Assembly: GCA_021464415.1 (NCBI GenBank) | Contig: CM038466.1 | Location: 53,632,550 to 53,696,549 of the forward strand | Length of the DNA: 64,000 nucleotides | Reading direction: 5' to 3' | Source of the DNA: Lonicera japonica | Lineage: Eukaryota > Streptophyta > Magnoliopsida > Dipsacales > Caprifoliaceae | In this document: positions 1 to 11,421 of the stretch, one piece after another | Layout of the letters: each line of letters starts with the position of its first letter | Numbering within the stretch: position 1 is the first letter of the stretch | Notes under the pieces: model-generated | Databases searched by the model: none | The model's input: the letters and a program-made list of their open reading frames with translations, nothing else | Told to the model about the DNA's origin: nothing | Made by a program: the position numbers and the translations under genes

Positions 1-65
1 AATCAAATTGGAGCATATAGAATTATCGCCACATATGTTTGGTCTTTCATTACATTCATCAATAT
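1..65 (-). CDS. WAK-like receptor gene, exon 2 (partial, EGF-Ca domain)
   Basis: On the minus strand an acceptor (polypyrimidine run then CTCCAG) ends at 66, and the exon from 65 down reads DIDECNERPNICG when joined to the last base of exon 1. DIDEC is the calcium-binding EGF signature that follows the first EGF repeat in wall-associated kinases. The phase (1) fits the exon 1 donor exactly. The exon runs off the left edge, so the transmembrane and kinase parts are not visible. The splice match is seen directly; the receptor identity comes from family knowledge. Confidence 0.8.
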
Positions 66-103
66 CTGGAGAAAAAAAAAATTGATGAATCATATGGAAA
101 AAA

Positions 104-771
104 AGAAAGTTATCCAACTTCTTTTTGACAATTTAAAAATGTCGTGCATGTACAATAAGAAAAAAATATTCAACTACTTTTCTAATTGGTGAAAATGCTT
201 TAAAATTTAAAGTTCCAAACTCTATTAATTTAATAATGTAAACAAATATTATACAAATTTATTAGATAATTAAAATTTTGCAATAGTTTAGTATGTAAAT
301 TTAAAAATTTTATGAAGCGGGTGCTAAACTCATAACTTTGCATTAAAATAAATAGAAATAGATTCACATATGATGTGAATAGACATGTTATCTTTATGCA
401 TATATGTACAATACAGACGTAAAAAAAAAAAAAAAGAGTCATCCAACTTCTTTTTTACAATTTAAAGATACCGTGTATGTATAATAAGAAAAAAATATTC
501 CACTACTTTTCTAATAGGTGAAAATGCTTTAAAAAGTTCCAAACTCTATTAATTTAATAACGTAAAGAAATATTATTTGAATTTATTAGATAATTAGAAT
601 TTTACAATAATTTAATATAGAAATTTAAATATTTTTTATGAAGTGGCTGCTATGAATCGTAACTTTGCATTCAAATAATTAGAAATAGACGCATTCAAAT
701 AATTAGAAATAGACTCACACGTGATGCGAATGAAGGAGTTATCTTTATGCATGTAAAATGTAGACATAATT
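104..771. repeat. Two-copy imperfect tandem duplication inside the WAK intron
   Basis: Copy 1 (about 104-420) and copy 2 (about 435-771) match along their length: TATCCAACTTCTTTTT / CATCCAACTTCTTTTT, the shared GGTGAAAATGCTTTAAAA block, TCCAAACTCTATTAATTTAA, and the TTATCTTTATGCAT end. Copy 2 has an extra internal 24-bp doubling (CATTCAAATAATTAGAAATAGAC twice, about 668-712). Divergence is obvious, so the event is old. Confidence 0.85.
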
Positions 772-794
772 TAAAATAGATAAAATAAAATGTA

Positions 795-940
795 AAGCCA
801 AAACTAATCCCTCGAGATACTATTAGATGTTTTTCGCGAGGTCCTCTATCAACAGAGTCTATTCAATTCATAAGTGCCTGAGACCAAACTCAGAACGTCT
901 TGATTAAGGGATTTGAATCCCTTCCACTTGGACCAACAAA
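795..940 (-). mobile_element. Possible degenerate tRNA-derived SINE in the WAK intron
   Basis: Read on the minus strand, GGTCCAAGTGGAAGGG (about 916-935) resembles a pol III A box and GAGTTTGGTCTCAGGCAC (about 875-893) a degenerate B box at plausible spacing. The downstream part ends GAGGGATTAGT. No target duplication or A-tail was found. It could equally be a tRNA-like stretch of another old repeat. Confidence 0.33.
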
Positions 941-978
941 CTGCAAATAATTTATGTTAATAGAGTAATACTTCGTAC

Positions 979-1852
979 CTTGGCAACCATGATAAAGATA
1001 GGGATTCCCTCGAAAGCCCGAAGAGCAATTGCAACGATATCCAGGTCCGTTGGTTGAGTTGACACACACGATATCCAACGATCGACACGCAAAGCTGGAT
1101 GTGTTCCGTTCTGCGTCGGGGCATGCCACTGTACCCACAGCCCAATCAAGCACGACCGGGAACTGATCGTGGCCGCTCAAATTCCAAAGGTCTACCGAGT
1201 TGAAACTGTAATTCCCTTCCTCCACAACAAAAAAATAGCTGCACGGATTGAATTCGTAGACAGCCGAGTGGTTCCTTATGCTCTCGAGGCTGAATCCGAA
1301 TTGGCGCACTCGCCTTGGAATCCGAGCCTCGCAACAGCCCATCCCCGTGCACGACCCGTTAACCACGTACTCGGTCTGGTTGCAGTCTGATATGCAGCCG
1401 GTCGTGTAGTCTGGGCCTCTGATGAACGCGGTAGTGGCGCAACCAACGCTAGTAAACTTGTTACGCGTGTACGAGATTGAAAAATCTTTGATTTTGACTC
1501 TCCATCTTTTACTGCGAATCGGGTTATTGTTTCCTGATGAGTCGAAACAAAAGCGAGAGACTGAATGTAGGATCCGCAACTCGCCGACTTCGGGCAATAT
1601 GCTGAGTACTTGCAAATTGCCTCTCCCGAGGAACGGCCGTGGGGGCTGGAATGTTTTGTTGCAAGTAATGAAGAAAGTGTCGTCGAGGTAGCAGTCTGGG
1701 CTCATCCCGAATGGGAAAGTGATGTTGCTGAAGTCGCCGCAGGTTGTTTGGCAGTCAGGTCCTGGCTGAGTTACCGCGGTTGTTAATTGTGTTGCTGCCA
1801 AAATTATTGTTATTGAAATTATGAGTTGTACAGACATGACGTGTAGATTCAT
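979..1852 (-). CDS. Wall-associated receptor kinase-like protein, exon 1 (signal peptide, GUB_WAK_bind, EGF)
   Basis: This 291-codon exon encodes an extracellular receptor region. I chose the ATG at 1852-1850: the frame is open 14 codons further upstream, but only from a TTG. Residues 1 to about 27 form a hydrophobic signal peptide. From about residue 34 the pattern C-x3-CGDFSNITFPFG is the start of a GUB_WAK_bind (cell-wall galacturonan-binding) domain. Many N-x-S/T sites follow. The end is a Cys-rich EGF-like stretch (IVCVNS..GYRCNCSSGFRGNPY..GC). The donor at 978-977 is CCAAG|GTACGA, phase 1, and joins the EGF-Ca exon at 65. In the family such proteins sit in the plasma membrane and sense the wall or pathogens. 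The kinase half lies outside the window, so whether the gene is functional cannot be judged. Confidence 0.88.
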
Positions 1853-3595
1853 TACTAGCTTAACTCTCAATTGGGTTTTTCTTCTTGGTTTCAAAATTAT
1901 GGGGATTGATATTCCTCCTTTTAAAGGCAGACAATGTTAGAGTGGAAGATGAAGTTTCAAACTACATAACATGGAAACAAAACAAAGGTAGAACTAACGA
2001 GGAAAAAAACAATGACGAAGTTATTAAATTTAGACTAATTCTTTTAAATTATACTTAGATATTTTACAGATGAGTTTTTTTTGAGAAAAAGTATATTTGT
2101 CTAAATGTGAAGTTTAAAGAATACGGACAAGATGATATCAAGGGAAGTTGGTCTCACTTTTTTTTTTTTTTTTTTGGCAAATATTTGAATTTTTTTTTCT
2201 TTTTTTGAGACATAATTAATGTTATCATATCTCATAAAAAAAAATGAATTGAGTCTTTCACCATTGATTAGTTGAAATTAAGTGTTTCCTCCTAAAATAT
2301 ATATCAAAGTCAAAATAAAATATCTTTTAATTTAAAACAAAAAAAAAAAAGTATATAAAAGGTGTAATAATTAAGAGTAGCTTTGTGAAATATAAGTACC
2401 TTGTAACGGTGTAATAAGAGTAGCTTTTAAACTCTCCGAACAAATCATTGAAGAGGCTGGGTTAAATGAAATCTAGAAGAAAATGGCAAAATGTGAATAT
2501 AAAACATACCTATTAAAACTATTTATACTACAATTAGCTATGATAAAATCACATGTGAGATGATAATCTGATACAAATTAATACAAAATTAACGAACGGT
2601 AATTATTGAATTCACTAATTCAACATGAAATGATAAAGAATCCGTTAATAGTTGACTCCTAATGAATGGATTTGTTAAAAAAATTTAAATTTTTAAAATA
2701 AAGTTAAACAATTTTTAAATGTTATTAAAACTTTATGATCTACGACTATTTATCCATACTTTTATTTTTTTAATTAATTTTAGTTTTTTGTTCATCTTAT
2801 TTCTTGAGTAAATTTTATAAAAGACTCTTTTATTTTTACTTTAGAAGATTTATATCCTCCACAGGTAGAATTAGGTCATCTTCTGGTGGAAGCAAAAATT
2901 ATTTGAATTTGTTAAGGCCTAATACGAAATTAACTCGACCCAATTTATTAACTAGTTTACCCATAGTCTTCTTCTTACAAAGGAACAAGAAGCAGCCTCG
3001 ACTAGATGTTGGCATCCGATTCAATCTGATATTGTTTAGACAATCCATATTCAATCTAATCCAATCCAATCCGATATTTATTTCAGGATATTAACGTGAA
3101 CCTAGCTACAGTATTTCCATTTCTTTTAATATATATATATTTTTTTAATTTTCAACTTTTTATTCCTTTGAGTATTATGCTTTGCAGAGGCCTTAAGTGT
3201 AACAATTTATTATTAATTTTTGTGCGTCCACGTAATTAACTTATTTTATTATTTGGTAATCTATTAAGTACATCAATAAATAATTGAAATTGTCCCGGTG
3301 ATAATTAATATGATGGAGACTTCTGTGGTCAACTGGTCGTTACTGATTGGGAGCATATTTCCATGAGTTTTTGAGTTCAGACTATTTGCTTTAACTTACA
3401 CTGTTCAGATTTTTACAAGTAACTTCTATTTAGGTGATCCTTTAGCAAAAATCTATCAATCGCTGTAATTTAATTTGGGTATATAATATTATAACTATAT
3501 GAAGTATCTGTCAATTAGAATAAGAGTATAATTTCTGTGAAAGAACAAGAGTAAAAATAAACATCAGTTGTATTAATGATATATGTGTATTAAAC
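1853..3595. other. AT-rich 5' flank of the WAK-like gene, no gene seen
   Basis: Contains the upstream region of the minus-strand receptor gene; a TTTAAAAG stretch near 1918-1925 could serve as a TATA-like element. Poly-T runs lie at about 2157-2175. Small open frames here (for example 2804-3094) have no recognisable motif and look like chance. Confidence 0.5.
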
Positions 3596-3599
3596 TAGG

Positions 3600-4020
3600 A
3601 ATATTTGTGAATTACACCAATAATACTTTAATTAAGTGTATATGTGAATTACTTTTGTTTTGTTCAAAAAATAAAAATAAAAAAGTGTATATGTGAATTA
3701 CACTTTAAGTTTGAATTCACAAAATAACAACACATTTGGTGACATTTTGCCTATTTTGATGTAGTATTTATGCATGTGCTACCTAAGATATACATAAAAG
3801 TCTATGTTATTTACATAAAGAGTAGATGTGAATTACGATACTACTGGTATCATTATTTTATTTTTATTTTTCTTGAAGTTTGAACAATATATGTTTGCAT
3901 TACATTAAGAGAATAAGCGAATTATACTAATATATTATATCTGATTGAATTGCACTTGCTAATAGTATATGTGAATTACAATAATAAACTTTGTGAACTA
4001 CACTAACAATATATGTGTAC
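3600..4020. repeat. Cluster of a degenerate TATGTGAATTAC motif
   Basis: The core GTGAATTAC or a near variant recurs at about 3608, 3646, 3690, 3826, 3966 and 3988 (GTGAACTAC), with weaker forms between (GCGAATTATAC near 3913). Spacing is irregular (roughly 40-140 bp), so this is not a clean minisatellite. It ends next to the (AAT)n tract. Confidence 0.6.
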
Positions 4021-4036
4021 AGAGACTCCAAGCATC

Positions 4037-4086
<50 letters not shown>
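4037..4086. repeat. (AAT)n microsatellite, about 16-17 units
   Basis: An uninterrupted AAT trinucleotide run of about 50 bp, readable directly. Confidence 0.97.
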
Positions 4087-4089
<3 letters not shown>

Positions 4090-5099
4090 GAATCTAGTTG
4101 GACCAAATTCAAAAAAGTTCCAAACTCAGGGACTTAACTCAACTCACGTGCCGAGGATATCCTCATCTATATAGTTCCTCCTGGGCTAATTTATTGTCAC
4201 ATTGGTTTCTCCAAACCACTGGAGATACTAAAAGTGTATTTGCTTCGTTGAAAACACAATGCATTGGTCTTCTCAATCTAAAAAGTTTCTTATGCTAATT
4301 AAATATTTTGTTTTTTGTTTGGTTGGTATAAAGAATGATGAAAATCAAACGCTAATTTTCTTTCTTTAATTTCTTTGATTAAAAATGAAAAATAATGTAA
4401 AATGTAAACGACTCTCTTTTCTTTACCAAAGTCAAAGACACTATTTTATATTTTTCTTATAAACTAAATTTTCTTACAACATTTACATGTAATCAAAAAT
4501 AACCTAAGCTACTAACAAAATGGTTGCATTATATTTTTTCTGTAATTTTCTGTTTTATGCGTATAATTTTTTTTCAAACTCACTACATATATGTATATAT
4601 ATATATATTTCCATTAAACAAATAAAAATATATATTTAAACATAAAACGGATAATGGAAAAAAAACTTAACCGGAAGATACATACTTGAATTTAGAAGTT
4701 CTATATTAGAATCTAACCAATTACAATTACAATATTTTATTTTTTTCCCTTGATGTACGAATTAAAAAAAATAGTGGGAACTAGGTCACAGCCATGAAAA
4801 GAATACAACATAAATAGTAATGAAGTTTTCTATTGGCTTTTCTATTATTTTATTATATTAAACGCCAGTTGTAATTTTTTTTTGTATATGAAAAATTATT
4901 CTTCCTTCTTTAGAAAAATAAATAATAACTTAAATGAACAATTCAAAGCTACAACCTTACTTACGATGAAAATGCTTATGTATAGATCGTTTGCCTAGTT
5001 GGAGGCTTAACTTGACTTTAATTAAGCTGAATAAAATCCATATGATTAATTTATTTACCCATTTAATTAGTATATTCATATTTATTAGAATTGAAAGGT
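4087..5099. other. AT-rich intergenic DNA, nothing recognised
   Basis: No long open frame, RNA gene or repeat end is visible. Several A/T homopolymer runs and a short TATATA tract near 4590-4610. Confidence 0.5.
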
Positions 5100-5720
5100 T
5101 AATTGCACTTATTATGAATATAATACCACAAAGGTCTTGGTCTTTCTTATTTTTAAAGGATAGTTCTGGATTTTAGAAAGTGGGCCTAAAGTGAAATAGT
5201 AATAAATAAATAAATTGGATTTGAAAAGCTCAAACCGATCACTAACAATATAAGTTCAAACGAAAAAACAAAAAGAAACAACTTGGAAAATTTTCCGGAC
5301 AAACTTAGCCGCAAAACAAAACCAACAAGGTTAAAAACTAAAGGGAAAATTTGATGACGCTTTATAGCAGGTTACAAATATTCTTCAAAAATTTGTTTCA
5401 AAAACAACAACGAATTAATTTTTTTCTTTTGAAAAAATGGCTGTTACTCATAATCTCGCATGTGAGAAATAAAGGCCAATGTCAATTGAGCTAAAACAAT
5501 TCCACAAATTAAAGTATTTACTAGCTCTTAGCTACTACTACAGCTATATTGTATAAACAAATTAAGTACCACCCAGCAATGAGAGTTGGCCATAAGTTGT
5601 AATTAAAATTAAATTTAATGGTAATTAACTACTTCAAATGATTGATAATGAGAGTAGGCCACAGGCCACTAGTTGCAATTAAAATTAAATTTAATGGCTA
5701 ATTACAGCAAATGATGGAAC
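5100..5720 (+). repeat. Dispersed repeat, copy 1
   Basis: Shares AAAGGTCTTGGTCTTTCTTA (5130-5150) and the block from TTTACTAGCTCTTAGCTACT to ATTAAATTTAATGG (5518-5622) with the inverted copy at 32875-33120, and the second block with copies at 7680-7865 and 8745-8975. The end of the block is repeated again at 5650-5700 (GAGAGTAGGCCACAGG...), a small local duplication. Class unknown; no terminal inverted repeats recognised. Confidence 0.65.
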
Positions 5721-6326
5721 TTAATATATAATAAGTTGAATACTTCTATACATTTTTTAGCATTCGAATAGTTTGCATAAAGTTCTTGCGAACTATGCAG
5801 ATGTGAAGTGGATATATATTTTACATACTCAATTCATATACCTCACATCAGTTTTCTTTCTCATTCAACATTTTTACCAAAAATAAAATAAAAATATTAT
5901 CTAACTTTAATCAAGCAGATTCTAATAATTTTTTTCTTATATAAAACTAATTTCATGAAATTTATAAAACATGATCTATCATAACTATAAAATTGTACGT
6001 ACTGCATATAGCATGTTCGGTCTTAATTAAGGCCCCAAACATAATCCAAGCGCCTTCTTCCATATTCCTATACATTTGCTCTACCACAACATGATCCAAA
6101 CGCCTAGATGTGCCGCATAGCGCCTAAGCGCTTTAATGGCAGCAGCAAACCATCCCACACTAACAAGCATTAGAAGCTTTTAAAGAAATACTTTCTTCTT
6201 GTATGTAAATATTGTTCGTTTCTATTGATCAAAGAATTTTCTTGGTAAGAGTTTTATTTTTGTAAAGTATGTAAGCCGATGTGCACTACTGTCACTTACA
6301 CTTAGTTAAGATTTTTCCTTTAGTTA
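5721..6326. other. AT-rich intergenic DNA, nothing recognised
   Basis: No open frame or repeat boundary seen. A short GC-richer stretch at 6045-6150 (CGCCTAAGCGC) is not identified. Confidence 0.45.
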
Positions 6327-6334
6327 GTTATATA

Positions 6335-6943
6335 CAAAGCTAGTCCTGGCCAATTTTAGGCCCTGTGCGAAATTTTAAAATAATGCCCCTTTTATAAATA
6401 AATATATTAATTTTTTTATATTAAAAAAACCAATTAATTTTTGTATTCCTCCAAAAACACATTACAAATAAAAATCGAAAGTGTTTACAAACTTTATTTC
6501 AAAATGTACGGGGTTACATGCCTTTAAAACCAGTACAACGATTATTCAAACACCTATATGCTACATCTTCAATCTTCATGTGCATTTTCATCTTCTAAAA
6601 AGTTTCTAAATACTCCAAAATGACGCTAAGAGGGCAGTAGACAATTGCAAAAGGAAGAAGTGAAGATTGAAGAATAATAAAAGAATAGACATAGTTCTGT
6701 TTTTCTTAATTTTGATCAATGAAAAATAGGAGAAGACAAAGAAACCGACTTTAGTAATTTGCGTCATTTTATCGGAAAGTTACCTTATTAAATAAAGATT
6801 TTTGGAAAGATATTTTATTTATTTAATATTCTTTTAACATATACTTATTATATTATATATATATATACAAAAAATTTGGTACCCTTTCTTATTTTTGGGC
6901 TTTGAGCGATCGCTCTGCCTGCCCTACCCCAAAGTTGGCCCTG
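6335..6943. mobile_element. Non-autonomous hAT-type DNA transposon with 8-bp target duplication
   Basis: The 609-bp element is bracketed by an exact 8-bp direct repeat GTTATATA (6327-6334 and 6944-6951), the length expected for hAT. It starts CAAAGCTAGTCCTGGCC and ends TTGGCCCTG, so it begins CA and ends TG like hAT elements. The ends form an imperfect inverted repeat (GGCCAATTTTAGG against GGCCAACTTTGGGG). The interior has no transposase frame. A run just inside the left end, GGCCCTGTGCGAAATTTTAA, resembles many small plant hAT derivatives. Degenerate ends suggest an old copy that cannot move. Confidence 0.8.
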
Positions 6944-6951
6944 GTTATATA

Positions 6952-7679
6952 TGGTAAGTAAGGTTACAACCCCATATCCGAGACCCAATCAGACATATTG
7001 TTTGTACTTATTTTTCGGTTGTTACGTACTTACAAGTTGTAATACTTCTAATATAATTATGTTATTTTATATTAATGAAGATATATTCATTCATGCATGT
7101 GCTATTGTTGTTGCATACTCATTGTCGGCTGTAAATAAAAGCCAAGACCCACGTCTCAAGTTGCTTCCTTTGTGCCAACAAAGGGTGGGCCACATAACAT
7201 CACTATATATATTATCTTATATATTAACACTTTTCAAAAATTGGAAAAAGTGTTTAATTTTATTAATTAAACAGTTTTTCCAATAAGAGAAGTACATATT
7301 AACCTAGCTAGTTAGTTATTAGTTATTCTAGACACGTCGTATTCTTGTTTTCTAATTTTGTCATTACAGAATTTTATTTTTTTATAAAATGTTTTGTATC
7401 AATTAAAGTATAACTAATATAATTTAAACATTTAATTAGTAATAATAGTATTATCCTTATCCACTATAATACTTACAAAGTCAAATTGTCCGAAGTATTT
7501 GTGATGTATCAAATATTTGTGACGAAACATATCTCGATCTTGTCACATGAGATACTCTTTTAGTGACGAACATTTGTATTTTGTCACTTAATGCATTCCT
7601 TTAATGCTGAAACGTATAAATCATCACAAATGGCGGTTTGTCATATGTTCCCTAAGATTAATTTGTCCATATATTAAAT
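6952..7679. other. AT-rich intergenic DNA, nothing recognised
   Basis: The open frame at 6951-7286 (111 codons) has no recognisable motif. Around 7495-7640 there are repeated TTTGTGA / TTGTCAC-like pieces (TTTGTGATG, TTTGTGACG, CTTGTCACATG), loosely palindromic, without a clear element boundary. Confidence 0.4.
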
Positions 7680-7865
7680 TTGACCAGCAAAGTGCAATAA
7701 CTAAAGATCTTGATCGTTTTTTATTATTGAAAATTTAACAAATGAACATAAACAATTAAATTTCAAAATTACTAGCTACGCACTACAGTTATATTTTACA
7801 AACAAACTATAACTCAATAATGATGGAGAGTTGCACTAGTTGCAAATTAAATTAAATGGCCAGCA
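7680..7865 (+). repeat. Dispersed repeat, copy 2
   Basis: Starts TGACCAGCAAAGTGCAAT, continues with CTAGCTACGCACTACAG...ATTTTACAAACAAACTA, and ends TTAAATGGCCAGC. Co-linear with the copies at 5100-5720, 8745-8975 and, inverted, 32875-33120. Confidence 0.65.
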
Positions 7866-8744
7866 AACTATATGTTTAATGTTTATTTATTTATTTTCTC
7901 TACAACTATATGTTTAGTTAGGTATGAAATATTCTTCATACTTATGGTATCTCAATTATTCCATTAACAAAATAAAAATATATAAATATATATATTTAAC
8001 ATAAAATGAATAATGGTACTTAAAACATGATTTTTTTTCATATCTCAATATTAGAAAAAATGAACTTGTGTCTGTGATTGTCCTAATGGCTTGCAGTACG
8101 CAATACCATATGTTATTGAACTTAAAATTTTCAAATTTTAGTTTCACCGGTGCTTATAATTATTGTTTTTTCTTCTTTCTTGCTGTATATATGTTGTTTT
8201 TTTTTTTTTTGGCCTTCTTTTTATCTTTGTGGGAGAAAGGGGGGGGGGGGACTGGGAATATGGTTAGAGGCATGAAAAAGTAATTCAAAAATTCTCACAA
8301 AATTTATGATTGAGTTTTCTCAATAACCTCTCCCGTAAGTATTTCGTTGAACTCATTATATAATTATTGACATAGTTGAGAAGGCAATCACTCAAAATTG
8401 GGAGAAATTTCAAGCTGAAGTACTCTCAATAATATACACACTAAAATCCTTCACGCATTTAATAGAACAATTATATTATTTATTATTAAATACAAGTAGA
8501 ATTTAGTATCTCACTAAAATTATAAAAATACCTTTTTTTTTTTTAAATTATAAATAAATTTTAAAGAATGATTCAAACCCACGACTTTAGATATAATTAA
8601 TAAAAACATATTTTTACCATCAAATTAGTCACTATCCTTTGCTTTTGAACTGTTATTGCACCGTATCACATGTGCTGCGTGGTTCTAATATAAATAATGC
8701 ACTTCTATTAATGCTTGGCCTTATAAAATATTCACATACTAAAA
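7866..8744. other. AT-rich intergenic DNA with homopolymer runs
   Basis: Contains a G run at about 8240-8250 and poly-T tracts. The frame at 8068-8283 is low in complexity and probably not coding. Near 8300-8400 a stretch (GAGTTTTCTCAATAACC ... ACATAGTTGAGAAGG) is weakly self-complementary. Confidence 0.4.
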
Positions 8745-8975
8745 AACTGACCTGCAAAGTGTAATTAATTATAAATAATTGTTAATACTAACGAGAAATC
8801 TTTATTAATTATTGGAAACTCTAACAACTGACCATAAACAAAACAGAATATTGACTAGCTACCAGCCTAGCTACCACGTACAGTTATATTTTATAAACAA
8901 ACTACCACTAAATGATAAGATTGGAGTATTGGACCACTACTTGTAATTAAAATTAGATTTAATGGCCAACTAGTG
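8745..8975 (+). repeat. Dispersed repeat, copy 3
   Basis: Starts TGACCTGCAAAGTGTAATT, contains GCTACCACGTACAGTTATAT and TTTATAAACAAACTACCA, and ends TTTAATGGCCAAC. Same order of blocks as copy 2. Confidence 0.65.
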
Positions 8976-9950
8976 AAAATGGTGGAACTTGATAATTGAG
9001 TAGATTCCTTCTACACTTGAACTAAGACTAGTTGTATGGTTCTGCAAATGACTTTAATTCAATAATGTGTAAAATTTATGTATGCAAAATTTTTTTAGTA
9101 TTTCAATACTTAGTGGCGTAGCCATAATTAATTTCAACTTAGTTAGAAGTTCACTAACATGACATGTTGTTATATATATATATATATATACATGTTAGTT
9201 TTTTGTAGTTGAAACAAAGTACTCTTAAAAATGGTCATGTGCACATGGCTCTATTTTGGGTCAACATTAATGGCCAAATTAGACGAAAGGACCAAAGTAG
9301 AACTAGGTCAATATATAATTTGCTGGATTAAACGGTGGTCATGTGCACATGACTCTATTTTGTGTCAAAAAAAAAAATTATTGTAAGCCCTAGTGGGGAC
9401 TTGCCATAGTGCCTACGCCCTTGCCAGTAGTGCCTACACTTTGTACTTACAAGTTTAAAAACTACAATTTTCAATTATCAAAACAATATTAAAATTTGTG
9501 ATAACGTTAAGAATAGGTTTGTGCGTGCTACTTCAAGATTTGTGAATGTATCTATGACGAGTGTTGTGGCTCTATGAGAAATTAGGAGTCGTATTTTGTT
9601 ATCACATAGCTAGTCTAACGCACCTGGGTGTTAGCAAAAGTTTGTAAAGATGGTGATCGAATTTCTCCGCCCTCATTAATTTATTTTGAGGATGCTTTTG
9701 TATGTGTATAATTAATTTTCAACTTGGTTTGTTATAGCTTTTCTTGTATTTTGCCTAAAAATGACGTTTTTCTTGTAGTTTGCCTATTTATCTATTATAC
9801 ATATAAGTAATACGAAAGAAGTTATTCATCTCTCTCCAATTGATTATGGCGTAAATGCCTAATAATCATCTTCTTCTCCTGTTGTTTTGTTTTTTGTATC
9901 TGTTTCGGGCGTCCAATTACGTTTATGATGCACGGGTTCAACCGTTTACA
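8976..9950. other. Intergenic DNA with a (TA)n tract and a short direct repeat
   Basis: A (TA)n run sits at about 9171-9190. A 31-bp near-identical direct repeat built on GGTCATGTGCACATGRCTCT occurs at 9233-9263 and 9338-9368, 105 bp apart. The core GTGCAC inside CATGTGCACATG is palindromic. No gene seen. Confidence 0.55.
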
Positions 9951-10260
9951 AGTTTTTTTTTTCTTTTGTAAATCACTAGCCTCCGAAGAGGATTAGGGCC
10001 TACCATAAATAACTAAAAATATAGGTGGGGGTTACAAAGGCCCACCCCCAAAGGCTTAGAAAAAGGTCCTACATGAGGACTAAAAAAATAAAGCTACTAA
10101 ACTTGAGAAATGAACTAAATCTATATAACAAAATTCACTAAACAAGAAAAAACAAAAAGGTCGAATATAAGGCCGTAAAGAAAAACACAAAATAAAGCGT
10201 CTTAAAAAGGAGAAACACCTAAAAACTTGAGATGGACAAATAAGGCCATCTTCAATGGTC
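9951..10260 (-). mobile_element. 3' end of a non-LTR retrotransposon (LINE), minus strand
   Basis: On the minus strand the sequence runs through CCTCTTCGGAGGCTAGTG and TTTACAAAAG into an A-rich tail that appears as the T-run at 9951-9962, a layout typical of plant L1-type 3' ends. The stretch 10127-10242 is shared with the two pieces 33277-33330 and 35057-35129, so it is a dispersed sequence. No reverse transcriptase frame is present; the copy is 5'-truncated and its 5' limit is uncertain. LINE identity is inferred from the tail and the 3'UTR style. Confidence 0.55.
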
Positions 10261-11219
10261 ATTGGTGGCCTAATAGCCTAACCATGATCGAAGTTTCTTT
10301 GCCGGAGACGTGTCCAGGTATGGAAAGTAAGTACACTTAATTGAAAATTGCTGCGGCACGTGCGGACTTTTTTGTGCCAAGTCGTAGCTCGACGATTGGA
10401 GCTCGATGCCTTCCTTCTTTCCGATGAAGATTTTTTTGCCAAATTTGAATCCCGGCTTCAACCCCCCTTTTTGGAAAAACTTGGGTTGGGCTTGCCTTTT
10501 GAAAATGATAGAAAACTTAAGACCCAAAGGAGAAGACTAGGGCCCATAGGGAATTGTAGGCCCACTCTCCAAATGAGCAGTGGATTTTCTTAAAAGTTTT
10601 TCTAAAATAAAAATAAATAAATAAATAATTTTTTTAAAATGGTTGAATCTAATAAAAAAAAATATTTTTCAAAAAACCCAAAATATTTATGTTTCTTTAC
10701 AATTACTCCAAAATATCAGTTGTTCCATACCAATTACTCCATAAGGTTTGCTTTGTTATTTATGTTTCTTTACTATTTATATCTTCAATGAAAACGAAAA
10801 AGGAAAAACAATTTCGAATACTTTTTATTTGATTATGACAAAAAGGGTTTTCTTTTATTATTTATTTTGATTTGTATATATGCAGAGTAAACTTAGGACC
10901 TAAATAAACTTGGCATCTTTCTGATAGGGAAAAGGTTGAGTATTTTATACCGAATGACCTTTGGAGTTGTTATGATCAATGGACAGTGGTGAAACCCTAA
11001 GACAACACTATGTTCCTTATCTTTCAAATTCAAAACGGCCCAACCCACAATATTCGCATATCACGTGGTAATGGTCTTGGGTATGCTTTAATACCATATG
11101 TAACCACCTGGATTCTCTCTTAAAATGGCTAACTCAAATTGTAATTTAGGGTTATTGCACCTACATGTATATCAAGAAACTTCTCATTACACTACCGATG
11201 TGAGATATTTTGGGTCATT
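10261..11219. other. Intergenic DNA, no gene recognised
   Basis: Around 10270-10590 the base composition is less AT-rich and frames are open on both strands (10270-10527 minus, 10348-10593 plus), but neither protein has a known motif; it may be part of the LINE target or another repeat. 10600-11120 is AT-rich without signal. Confidence 0.4.
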
Positions 11220-11235
11220 AGATGTTGGTTTATTT

Positions 11236-11421
11236 AACCAAGCCTCTTGGCCCAGTGGTATAAGGCTGCCACTGGGACAATCTTGGGTCGACTTGGAGCT
11301 CCCAAGTTTGAACCCCGGCGTTGTTAAAATGATGCTTGGCCAGCGGCAGCCACGAACCGTGAGCGGGGATTAGTCGAGGTGCGCGAAAGCTGGCCCGGAC
11401 ACCCTGTGGGAAACCAAAAAA
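11236..11421 (+). mobile_element. tRNA-derived SINE (Au-SINE-like) with 16-bp target duplication
   Basis: The body is flanked by a perfect 16-bp direct repeat AGATGTTGGTTTATTT (11220-11235 and 11422-11437). The head has a pol III A box (GGCCCAGTGGTATAAGGC, from 11249) and B box (AGTTTGAACCC, 11305-11315). The tail contains GGGGATTAGTCGAGGTGCGC and GCTGGCCCGGACACC before a short A-rich end. That tail resembles the Au-SINE family known from many angiosperms (family knowledge). The perfect duplication suggests a fairly young insertion. Confidence 0.92.

Larger units (their letters stand above)
66..978 (-). other. Intron 1 of the WAK-like gene
   Basis: GT-AG intron of 913 bp with both boundaries readable. 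It contains a two-copy tandem duplication (about 104-771) and a possible SINE relic near exon 1. Confidence 0.8.

Noticed and set aside
895..935. tRNA gene
   Set aside because: Box-like words are present, but no cloverleaf or anticodon arm can be drawn; listed only as a possible SINE relic.
890..1894. 334-residue single-exon reading of the receptor gene
   Set aside because: It starts at TTG and reads past a clear donor at 978 into the intron; the spliced model joins an EGF-Ca exon in phase.
2804..3094. 96-codon open frame
   Set aside because: Low-complexity composition, no motif, no supporting splice or start context; likely chance.
6951..7286. 111-codon open frame next to the hAT element
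   Set aside because: Starts inside the target duplication and has no recognisable domain.
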